Shown: positions 29,123-40,500 of the stretch, in pieces | Position numbering within the stretch: position 1 is the stretch's first letter | Layout of the letters: each line of letters begins with the position of its first letter | Assembly: GCA_036583965.1 (NCBI GenBank) | Contig: JAZBQD010000025.1 | Span: 15,127,410-15,191,409, forward strand | From: Prunella strophiata | Taxonomy: Eukaryota > Chordata > Aves > Passeriformes > Prunellidae | DNA: 64,000 nucleotides | Direction: 5' to 3' | Translations under genes and position numbers: made by a program | The notes under the pieces: generated by a model | Database searches by the model: none | What the model saw: the letters and a program-made list of their open reading frames with translations, nothing else | What the model was told of the DNA's origin: nothing

Positions 29123-32100
29123 CAGAGCCAGCAGGGGCACCCAGGGCTGCTCAGCCCCAAACCAAAGAGCTCCAGGCCTGAGCCGTGGGGCAGTTGCAGC
29201 CATTTGGACACAGAGAGGCCTCTGGGAGCTGCTTCAACCACAAAAACTGAAATTCCCAGGGCAGGTTGAGGAGTTTTGGCTCAGCTGCCTGCTTCTCAGT
29301 AGCCTCCTTCCCCACCTGTGGCTTTTGGGTGCCTGTGAGTTTGCAGGAATCCACTCCACTCCAAAGGGCTCTTTCCCCACAGAGGAGGCTGATGTTGCCT
29401 TACCTGTTGGACCTTGAGATAATTCCTGGGTGGCAAAACTAAGGGAATGCCCTGGGTGCCCAAGGGGGTACTGCTGCCACACTGGACAGTCAAGTGGGCA
29501 TTCCAGGGCAGGGCCTTGGAAGGAGCTGCCAACACCTGGGTACAGGCAGGATGGTTCAGAAATCACTTCCAGGCCAAACCAAAAACCTGTTGTGGTCTGG
29601 CAGGATGCTCTGGGAAATGTGTTGGATTTTTTTAACCCTGCTGAGAAACAAAGTCAAAAGGTTTTGGTTTTTTTTTTTAGAAATTTCAGGCATTGAATCT
29701 GCCTGCAGTGAGTGGCATCTTCCAAACTATTGTTTCTTTTTACTCAGGTTTACAGCAATAATGAGTAGGTCTGTCCCATTCCCAAGTGGATGGGAACTGA
29801 ATCCAGTCCTAAAGGGCTAAGAAAAGCAATATTTGATTTCCTGAAGGCACAAGATTTTCTGGCAGTATTACAGAACTTGCTTCTTTTAAACATGAGCTCA
29901 CTTGAAACCATTCAGAGAGTCATGTATGTATGTAAGCACTTACTGAAGCCTATTTATTCTATACTGGCTTATTTAAAATTAATTTTTAACTTATTATGTC
30001 AGAAATTACTATTTATTAAATACAGTCACCTTTTTTAATGGGATGAACTTTGTTTTAGAAAGGAATAACTGATTGTCTTCAATCCCAAGCAATCTTTCTG
30101 CTTGGGTCCTGGTTTTTGTGATCACTGGATGTTCTTGCAAAAGGGCTGCATTGGGGGTAAGGGCTTGTGTCACCTTCCTTGCAAGGAAAGGTGAGAGTCC
30201 AGTGCTTTTTTAGACTGTTTTTTAGGATTAAGAAACAAGGATTGAGTTCAGGAGTTGTCATGAAGATGCACTGTCTTCCTACACACCAAAAATGCCATGT
30301 TTGTCCCTAATCTCTGATTGTTCCTGTAGGCAGGTTGGGGAGCAAAGTTATCCATGTTCTTGTCCAGGTGATAAAAAAATGAGAGCAGGTGTCAAATACT
30401 CACCAAGTTTTTATTCAGGAATCTGTGAAGTTGTTCCTTCCCTCCCTGTTTTTTTAATCACTGGTTTTGAAGCACCAGGCTCTGCCAAAGGAGAAAATAG
30501 CCAAAATACTTGGGACAATGGGAGACAAAGAACTTGAAATGGTTTTGAGTTGTTTGGTGGGGTTTCTTAAGGATTGGAGCCAAGGGAATCACTCTGCACC
30601 TTGCATCTCTCCCTGTGAACAGGTAACTTGGTTATGTAGAGCTCAGGGAAGTTCTGATTTCCAGTTCTCAGTTGTTCCATAGACTTTAATGTTTCTCCCA
30701 GACAAATGAAACTTCTGTCTCTGGCATTTCAGCACAACTGGAGTCTGATAAAGAAGGACAAATGTGAATGTAATTCCCACCTTTCCTCTGGAAAGTCAGG
30801 AATTCTGAAAGCAAAAGTGCATGTGTGTATCCCTCATGGAAAATCCCTGACCCAGAATAAAATCTAATTCTAGAAACAGTTTCAGACTCCCAAAGCCCCA
30901 GGAGCAAACCCAGGCCTGTCCCCTTGTGCTGTTTCAGGATTTTACCTTCCCTTCTCACATGGTTGCTCACATCCTGCAATGGCAACATTCCTGTTCCCTG
31001 GGTTTGCTCTGGGTAAGAATCTCTTCCTTTGCCCTGGATTTTTTTTTTTTTAATTTTATTTTGCAATGTGGGATATGCTGTTTTCTGCCCACCAGAAATT
31101 TGACTTTTGTCAGTGAAGCACCTGGAACTTGGCCCCTGGCAGATCTGTGAAGGGTGAGGTCAAGGGTGGTTCCACAGAGTGTTCCTGGCTCTGGGCATAT
31201 CCCAATCCCAGTTTTCCCTCTTGTCCTTGGCAGTGCCACTCCTCTGCCCATCAGAGATCCTGCACAGGTCTGTGAAGCAGCTTGTGACCTCTCCTTGGCA
31301 AGGCTGCCTGGTTTATCCCACCTCACAATTTACTTTGAAACCAGTTTAAATAATTCAATTTTTTTTTTCCTTTTTCTCCTGAATGTTAACAGGAGAAAGG
31401 GAACAACAGCCTGGATGCTGTGCTGTGCTTTTTTAAACCTGACCTTGTGAATTGCAGATACCAGAGACACAAAATTCTTCTACATCACCTTTTCCTCCCT
31501 CAAGCTTTACATCAGTGTGCTTTAGAAAATAAACTCAAGAGTTTTCTTTACAGTGAGCTGAGTCTGGGAGGGGTTCTGGATCTTCAGAAATCTCCCAAGC
31601 CAGAGCCTGGGGAAATTTTGGGTGATGCAGCAAAGCCCTCCCTGCTCCCTCCCCAGCAGTGAGGGGGGCTGGGGCTGTGTGCAGGGAAGGAGCTGCTAAT
31701 TAAAAACTGCTCCCAGAAAATTCAGATGTTCCCTGCTGCAAATGTTCAGATGTTCCTGCTTCAGATGTTCCCTATGCAAACACAACACCTACCTCAGAGC
31801 TGGTGCCATGTCCCGTGGTGGCAGGGGAGTGCAGGATGCTGTGCAAGGTGCCAGGGGCTGTGCCAGGTGTGGCACCTTCGTTCCCTGAGTTCTCCAGGTG
31901 TGCCCCATTCCCTGGGCTCTGTCCCAGGGCCGGGAAGGGCAAATTCAAGAGCATGAGGATGGTGTTGGATGGCCTCAGCTGCCGTTCAGTGTTTTGTTCC
32001 TCTCCGGTGTGAAAAGGGCTCTGCTGGAGGAGGAGGGCTGAGCCCCCGGGGCACGAGGGGCCGCTCCAGCCCGCAGGGGGAGCGCTGGGAGTCGCTCTGG

Positions 32101-33269
32101 GGCTCTCTCAGGCAGCCACCGCAGCAGCTCAGTCGTTCCTCAGCTCCTGAACTCACTGTTGGAAACAGAATTCCCCACGGTGACAGGCCAGGGGCTCCTG
32201 AGTGACTGAGGTGCAGCTGTGCTCCTCTGCTCAGCCACTTCGGTTCTGTCCGTTCCCTTGCAGGAACTGTGAATAACAATTTGTAACCCCAGTTTGGTTT
32301 GCTGGCAGAAGATTTTGAAATGCCATAATCCACTCACAATTCCCAGTAGGAAGTGGTGAGCCCAGCTGTCCCCCACACTGGGCTGGGAAGCTGCTGGGAC
32401 TGAGGCCAACCCTGCTCCAGGCAGGGAATCCCTCATTTCAGAAGGAATTTTATGAGCTCACACTGCTTTAATATCCGAAATGTTTGTACTGTGAGCAATT
32501 AATGCAAGAACAGCTATTAGAGACTTACTTGACAGCAGCTGTCAAAGATTCCTGCATGCAATTAGCTTTAATATTCCTCCAACACCTTTGTGATGCTCCT
32601 TACATCTGATTATTTCTCTCTTGGAAGGTGAAATTGGAGTCAAGTTATATTTGCTGGCTTTTAGTGACACCAACACCCACTTCCAAGATTTCAGTTATAC
32701 TTAATTTAAATGGGCATTAATTAAGTTTTTTAGCAGCACTTACTCTCTCTCCTTTGCAGCTGGCTTTAGGTTTATACACTGAAATCCTCATTCCTCTCAG
32801 CCAAAATCCTCAAACCTCCTGTAAGATCCCCCTGCAGGACACTAAAATAACAGATGTCCTCCTGTGCTGGTGTCTGTGGGCCCTGATAGAGCTGTACTTT
32901 TGGGTATGTGGGAAATAAAACATCTCTGAGAACATGTGGAATTGTTTGATTCAACTGTTGAAATTGCAGGGCAGTGAAAATTCAAACCTGTGTGCTGCTC
33001 TCTTTGCCCCCAGAAGCAGAGGTATTGCTTGTATTCACTTTTTCGTGCTTTGTAACTAAAATGTTTGGGCTTTTTCCTACAGAACCAGCATCTTGTTTAA
33101 TTTCCTAGCACAGAGTGGGCTGGAGCAGCACATCCTGCAGTGTGGGTGTTATTAAAAATAAAAGAGCCCCTGGGTTCCACAGGGTGGTGAGGTTAACAGG
33201 GAAAGGATCAGCTCCTTCTGCAGCTGCACATCAGGAATTTTGAGTTTCAGGCAGGTAGCACTAAAAGAC
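29123..33269. other. 3' flank of SEC14L5; convergent zone with NAGPA
   Basis: No coding exon. It probably holds the SEC14L5 3' UTR. AATAAA occurs on the plus strand at 30855-30860, 31528-31533, 32914-32919 and 33157-33162; which is used cannot be told. A CpG-richer patch lies at about 31970-32125, and a short repeated cagatgttcc motif (three copies) at about 31724-31772. Confidence 0.5.
33157..33162 (+). terminator. Candidate distal poly(A) signal for SEC14L5
   Basis: AATAAA within attaaaaataaaagag, followed by GT-rich sequence (gggtggtgaggtt) within 40 bases. It is the last plus-strand AATAAA before the NAGPA poly(A) signal. Alternatives are listed in the 3' flank entry. Confidence 0.35.
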
Positions 33270-33275
33270 TTTATT
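33270..33275 (-). terminator. Candidate poly(A) signal for NAGPA
   Basis: tttatt on the plus strand is AATAAA on the minus strand, about 1.07 kb past the NAGPA stop codon. It is the nearest good minus-strand signal I noticed and implies a roughly 1.1-kb 3' UTR. Confidence 0.45.
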
Positions 33276-34348
33276 CAAGTTTCAAATAAACTTCTGTAAA
33301 TCATAGAAAAATAGAGTCTCTTGGTTACAGGCTGATTTGGTGCCAACACTGGCACAGAAATTCCACATCCTTTACTTGGAGAGGTAAAAAGGGAGTGAGT
33401 GCATAAAGGTGTGTGGGGCTCAGACAGGCTCTCACCCCTCTGCAGCATCCAAGGGGCTCGTCCAAGGCTGGTTCCCCTCACGGGGAAGCAAACTCAAACA
33501 CTTTCACTGTAACTGTGCAAGGATGTGCTCAGGTTGCCAGAGGAGTGCCCTCTGAGGAGTGCCCAGCTGGGCCAGGGCAGCCCAGTCCCTGTCATGCCAG
33601 CCATGCCAGGCTGTCCCTGGCTGTGCCCTTCCAGTGCCAGGGTCCCTCAGCCCATGGAGGTGGGCAGAGCCTTTGGCTCCTGGGAGTAGGAGAGCTGCAC
33701 AAATGGAACCTGGGACCCGAGAGGGCTTTTTTGGGGCTGTGCTGCAGGAGCTGCCCCAAAACACAGCACTCATCACCCTCTGGCCTGAGGATGGGTCAGA
33801 AAACATTCCAGCCCTGCAGGGGCTGTCACAACCCTGCGTGTCACCCCTGAGCCACCACCACGGCTGGGAGAGGAGGGCTCTGCTGGCACTGGGTGCTGCA
33901 CCTGCTTCAACACTTTAGAACAAACTTTTGGTCACTTTTCTGATTAAAATCTGAGCTTAGCAAGGAAGGGCAGACACTGACTACTACCCTTAAGCCCAGC
34001 TTTGTACTAGAGGCAGTTTAACTAGCATATTAAAAACATGGCTCAGGTGAGCAGGGATCTTTTGGAGGTGCCTGTAACTTGCATCCCTCACCTGTTTCCC
34101 TCAAGTTTTGGAAGGAACCAGCCCATCTCCTTTCCTGCTGCAGCTGTGGAATTCCCTCACCCAAGGGATGTCCTGCATCCCCTAATGGGTGCTGGGGCAG
34201 CAGAGAAAAGGAAACCACAGCCTCAAGAGAGCAGTTCTTGGGCTGAAGTTCCTCAGGCAGCAGTTTGAGGCTCCCAATGGGAACAGCCCCAGTCCCAGTC
34301 AGTGCTGAGGGGCAATGCAGGGTGAAATACCTCATCCCATCCATGATT

Positions 34349-34592
34349 CTAAAGAAACTCTTGGTTTGGGTTCTGAGTGTCCTCGGGTTCCTCAGGCTCC
34401 TGAACATCCTCCTGGTCCCAGGCAGCAGAGGTGGGGCTGTGGGGGGTGTCCCCGTTGATGTCCTTCAGGGGGTGGTAGCGATAGTCCCGGTCCCGCTGCT
34501 GCTGCCACCCCTGCAGCAGCAGCCCCACGTTCCCCAGGGCACTCAGCACCAGCAGCAGGGCCAGGGCAGAGCTCAGGGAGAGCCACGAGCTC
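34349..34592 (-). CDS. NAGPA: NAGPA last exon, transmembrane helix and cytoplasmic tail
   Basis: 244 bp, acceptor ccacag, phase 2 to TAG. The hydrophobic span SLSSALALLLVLSALGNVGL is followed by basic residues and the tail YRYHPLKDINGDTPHSPTSA, then an acidic run and NPNQEFL. YHPL corresponds to the human Tyr-based trans-Golgi trafficking motif. The human terminal NPFKD is not kept. Confidence 0.95.
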
Positions 34593-37500
34593 CTGTGGGA
34601 CACACAAATCACATCACCAACAGCTCAGTGTGCAGGGGATTGACCTCCCTTCTCTGTGCTCCCAAGCTTGTGGGCCTGCTCTCAGGCAGGACAGAGCCAT
34701 GGAATCATTCAGGTTGGAAAAGCCCTCCAAGATCATCGAGTCCAACATTCCCCCAGCACTGCCAAGGCCACCACTAACCCATGTCCCCAACTGCCACATC
34801 CACACAGCTTCTAAATCCCTCCAGGGATGGGGACTCTACCACCTCCCTGGGCACCCTGTGCCACTACCTGACCATTCCTTCTGTGAAGGAATTTCCCCAG
34901 TATCCAATCCAAACCTCCCCTGGCACAGCTTGAGGCCATTTCTTGTCCTGTCCCTGTTCCCTGGGAGCAGAGCCCGACCCCCCCCCCAGCTGTCCCCTCC
35001 TGTCAGGAGCTGTGCAGAGCCACAAGGTCCCTCCTGAGCCTCCTTTTCTGCAGACTGAACACCCCCCATGCTCTGTGACAGCCTCTGAGATGCACAGTGA
35101 GCACTCCACACTTACTCCGACAGAGAGAACTTTTCTTCACTCTTTTCCTGGGAAGCCAAACATTGTCCAACTGGAAAACCAAGAGGGAAGAAAGGTGGGG
35201 CAGGGTGTAAAACTCCACTAAAACAGAGCAAGGTTAAGCAGAGCTGGTGACTAAGCAAACACCATTATGCACTAAAGCTGCTCTTCCAGCTTTTTTTCAC
35301 CCCCAGCCCCCTGCAGTGGGATACCTGTGTGTAAGTGGTCCTGCAGTGCCCTGTGGTGGGTGATGTTGCAGCTGCCCGTCTCAGGGTCACAGGGACACGA
35401 GTGGTCACACGCACAGCGGCTCCGGCAGCCCGGCCCAAACCAGCCCAGGGGACACTCTGGGGATGGGAGCACAAAGGGATTGGTCATTGCCAAAGCTCCA
35501 CCTGCTCTGAGACCACCCAGCCTGTGGCTGCAGCTCCCTCAGCTCAGCTGAGCCTGCAGCAGCCTGGGAGCACCATGCTGGGAGTTCAAGGCTGCTCTTT
35601 GGTGTGCCTCAGAGGGAAGTTTGTGTAAAACTGGGGTCCCAGAATCATGGAATGGTTTGAGTTGAAAGGGACTTTAGAGCTCATCTTGTTCCAATCCCCT
35701 GCCATGGGCAGGAATATCTTTCACTATCCCAGGTTGCTCCAAGACCCATCCAACCTGGCACTGGCCACTTCCAGGGATGGGGCAGCCACAGCTCCTCTGG
35801 GCAACATCTCTGGGATGGGATTGGCTGAGTGTTCCCAGGCTGGAACAGAGCATCACTGACAGAATCAAGCAGCCAGGAAGCTCACACCCCCTGTAATTAA
35901 ATCCTTCACTCAGGGGGGCCTGGAGTGGTTACACCAGGCAGAACAGTTAGCACTGGCACAAGGAGGGTGAGGGTGGGATGGCAGGACAGCCCTCTGGAGC
36001 ATTCCACAGGCACTGACCTGCACCACCTGAAGCCTGGGCTACAGCAGGGCCTGGTGCAACACCCTGGAGGAGAGGATGTTTTGTGTTCACTCAGAGGACT
36101 CTGGGAAAAGAATGCAGTTCTTTGGGGCTGAGACTAAACAGGAATCCACAATTTTCCATTGATGAAGCAAACTCCTCTTTCCCCTCTGCTCCTTCCTCTC
36201 CTTTTCAGCCCATTTGAGTAGGACAGGCAGGCCCAGGAGAGCTGGGAGCAGGATGGTGATGTTCAGGCCTGAGCTCCCCTGGCAGAACTGCACCCAAGAG
36301 GTGGCTCAGAGGTGCCACAAACCGCTGTCCCCAGCCCCAGAGGTCTCTGAGGCCCTTACCATGCTCACAGCTGGTGCCATAGAAGCCAGCAGGGCAGGAA
36401 CAGGTCCCATGCACGGGGTCACAGGAGCTGCCATGCTGGCACTGGCACTTCTGGCTGCAGGACTGCCCGAAGGAGCCAGGAGCACAAGCTGCAGGAGACA
36501 AGCAGAGGGGTCACCAGGGCCCTGGCAGCAGAGGTGGGCAATCCCAGCACACAGGCTCATCCCTGTGGAGGGATGCTCAGCAATAAGCTGAGTGTGTGCC
36601 CTGAACAAGGAGCAAGGGCTTGAGTGTCTCACACCAAGCCAATTGTAGATGCTCCAGCTGCAATGAAACTCACACTGCCAGAAAAGAGCAGCCCAGCCCA
36701 CAGGGTGGCCTTTCCCTTCCCTGCTCCCCCCCTCAGGGAGGCAGGCAGCTGTTGGGAAGTGGCTCCCACTGCCCTCTCCCTGGCTGGCAAGAGGCAGTGG
36801 AGCAGCAGTCAGTATTTACCTTCAGTGCAGTTGCTGCCAGTCCAGCCGGCGTCACACAGGCATCCAGCTATGCAAACATGGAACAGGCATTACTGACAAC
36901 AACAGAACACTTGCAAGCAGCAAGCACTTCGAAATTAGGAGCCTCTGCCTCTTGAGGTGCCCTCTTACCCCTGCCAGCAAACCCCCAGAAGAGGAACCCT
37001 GCACTCACACAAAGGGTGGGTTCACACACCCCCTCCCCAGCTGCCAAATGCAGCAGAACTCCCTGCTGATGGCATTCCCAGCTCTGGGGCAGCTACTGGC
37101 TACACTTGCACCCATCAAGCTCTGCCCAGCCACTGCACTGGAGCACACTCGAATGAGAGTGGAGTCAGGAGGACAGGAAGAGGGTAACAGGATTGGGCAC
37201 AGAGGGGCAGAAGCTGGGGGCAGACATTCCAGCAATCCTTGGGTTCAGATTCATGGAAGAGCAGCAGCTGCACACTTGCAAAAATTATGAAGTAGGAGAG
37301 GCAGGTGAAGAAGGAACAGTAAGGGGAGGGGACAGAAGCAGCTGCTGTCACACAGCACAATACACAGCCCTGCCCATCAGCAGCCTCACAAAAACCCCAC
37401 AGCACAACCCTGGGGCAGAAAAGGAAACTGAGGCACAGAGCTTGAAGTTTCCAGCCCCAAGCCGTGGCCCAGCCCTGCTGCTGGCTCCTAAAGGAAACGT

Positions 37501-40500
37501 GCTCTGACCATCCTGTGCCTCGGATGCTGGAGGAGAGGGGAAGCAGCCCCACCCACCCAGCTGGTGCCTGGCGGCAGGCACACTGTATTCCCCAGGGAAT
37601 GAATTCCCCAGGGATGCAGGCCCGGTGTCCTGCTGTGCCCCGGCCCCTCGGTGTCACCCGCACGGGGACTCACCGGCGCTGCAGACGCCGCGCAGGCTGC
37701 AGTTGGCAGGGCCGCAGTCCAAGGTGGCACAGGCGGGACCCGCCCAGAAGGGGCCGTGGCAGTGGCAGTGCCCGGCCACGCAGAGCCCGTGGCCGCTGCA
37801 GTCAGGCGGGTCACAGCCCGGCTCGTGCACGCACACCACGGTGGAGATGCTCCGCGGACAGCGCCACATGCTGTCAAAGGAGCTGGGGACAGCAGAGGGG
37901 ACAGCCTGAGCTGACTCTGCACTGCCCAGCCCAACCAACACCCCTTATATAACCCAGAGATTTCCTCCCGAGCCACACGGGCAAACATGAACATTAATAC
38001 TGGGAAAATATAAACATAAAACTGCATTGGAGTCAATGTTTTAACTGAGTTATAAATCCCATTTGATAGGTCTCATTTCAAACATGGAATTACAGAAGCA
38101 ACACAGTCCCCCTTAAAGCAGTCCCAGATTCCCTCATTTTGGCACACATTTTCTTGAATGTCATTTGCTTTGATATAAATTATATCACTGTAGTTATGGC
38201 AACTGAATGGTAAATCCCTTCATGTTTACAGTCAGAACTGACTAAAAAGTTTAATTTAAAACAAAATATTCTTTAGATTCCCTCCAATGAGGAAGGGCAG
38301 GGTCTTCCAGTCAGTTTTTCTCTTCCATAATAATAAGCTGCTGACAGATCTCTGCTAATTCCCATGGATGTGCAGCTCTGAATCTCCCAGACTAGGAGCT
38401 GCTGCCTTATCTGATTCCCACATCAGCCACTCAGTCACAGCCACAGCTTTGCTGCCTGTCTGAAACCAGCTCAGCTTTAATCCTGGATGACTAAGTGGAA
38501 AAAACATGGACTCACTCAATCTCTTTAAATGCTAGAGCTGCTCTCTCCCCCAGATCCTGTCACCTGCCTTTGCTGTGCCCTCCCTGCCAGGGCAGGGCAT
38601 GGGGCTGGGCTCTGCAGCCTGACAGGAGCTGCAGGGCCCCTGGGCATGAGCCAGCAGCACCTACCAGTGCTCAGAGGGGTAGTTGGCCAGGGTCCCGTTC
38701 AGGACCAGCGTGGCAGAGCCTCCACCATCCAGGTTGATAGCATTGATGACTCCCTGCTGCTTCAGGAATTCTGCCATTTCCCACAGGTTGACCCTGCAAA
38801 GCAGAGGTTTTTTGTTGATTTGCCTTCAGTGAAGCTGTTAGATCAGGAGCTTGCTGCTCTCTGTGGTGGAAGGGGAAGCTCTCCCATCTCATACACCCTG
38901 AGGAGGGCTGTGTGAGCCTTTTCTGGCTCTCCTGAGCTCTGCAAGTCTCTGCCTTAAAACATGTCCCTGACAGCTGCAGAGTCCCTCCAGTCCCAGGAAT
39001 TTAGGACCTTACCAAGCCCTTACCCTCTGGACTCTGTCTGTCCATCCACATGGACCAAGACCAGCCGGCCCTGCCGGTCGTGTCCCACCGCAGTCCGGGC
39101 TGAGATCACATTGATGAACTTGTCGAAGGTTCCTGCAGCACAGGGGACAAGTCACACTCAGCTGGGGGCAGGATGGGCTGCCAAGACCCATCTGTCTGCC
39201 AAAGAGCTCCCAGCTAGGGTCATCTGAACTGAGGCACAGGGTGGGCACAGCCCAGCCTCCTGTTGTTCATCCAAGCCCTACAAAACTGCTCTTGGTTAAG
39301 TTTTTGTCTGGCACAGGGACAAAGCAGGGGATTCACAATCCCTTGGCTTTACACTCTTGTAAGAGGCACCTGCTTTGAGTTCCTCTGGACAGGTTAGACA
39401 GGATAGGAATTCTTGGCTGTGAGGGTGTTGGAGCCCTGGCACAGAGTGCCCAGAGAAGCTGTGGCTGCCCCTGGATCCCTGGAAGTGTCCAAGGCCAGAC
39501 TGGACAGGGCTTGGAGCTGCCTGGGGTAGGGGAAGGTGTCCCTGCCCACAGCAGGGCTGTGGAGTAAAATGGTCTTTAGGTCCTTCCAAGCCAAACTGTT
39601 CCATGATTCTATGAAAGTTGGACTTCTTAAGTCCCAGGGGAAGGCCAGCCCATGGGCAGGCTGGAGCCAGGCCCCCCAGTGTTTACCTGTGGTCTGAGTG
39701 TCATCACACTCGGCCGCCCGGCTCTGGTTGATGTACACCTCTCCATTCCTCAGCAGCCAAACCACCCCGCTCACCAGCTGCACAAAGGGGTTGCCTTCAT
39801 CCAGGAGCCTCCTCCTCAGACAGGTAACTGGGGACAGAGGGCACCAGGGTTACCCTGACAGTCACTGCAAGTCATGCTAAAGCCTCTCCTGCTGCCAGCA
39901 GGCTGCTGAAGCAGGGAGAAGGGCAGGAAAAGGTAGAATGGAAGACCAGGGGCCAAGCAGTGTGAAACAGCTCTTCAGCAGCCAGAGCAGCCCCTGCTCT
40001 CTGCTCTTCTGCACAAACCACAGCTAATGATGGTCCCAGGCCACACTGTTCCATGATTCTATGAAAGTTGTGGCCAGCAATGGCTGCAATGTGGCCAGTG
40101 CAGCCAAACCAGGGTAACAAGAGCAGAAAGCATCTGGCAGAACACAAGGACAGAGCCACTGCCAAATACTCAGGGATCTGTGGAAGCAGCTGTAACATCT
40201 TGCTGCCTGTCAGGTTCTATTCTCCAAAAATGTGACACCAAACAGCTTTGGAGAGCATTTGGAGCTACAGTATCCAGCCTGCCTGCAGCTGCACTGGATG
40301 CCACCTGCTCCTTCCATCTGGAGGAGGTTCTCCTGCTCCTGCAGACAGCTAAAGGATTGTCCAGCTGCCACCTCCATGCTCAGGTGTTGTGTGTCACCAC
40401 AGGGTGCTTCCCCAGGGATACTGCTGTCCCCTGAATTAGGGTGATGGGGAACAGCTGCCTCATGGGAGCCTGGTGCTGGGGGATGTTTGCAGCTGAGAGG

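Noticed and set aside
35116..35147. Shorter NAGPA juxtamembrane exon starting at the cttcccag acceptor
   Set aside because: It puts TGA in frame from the preceding exon. The upstream ttttccag acceptor gives VGQCL, matching the human protein.
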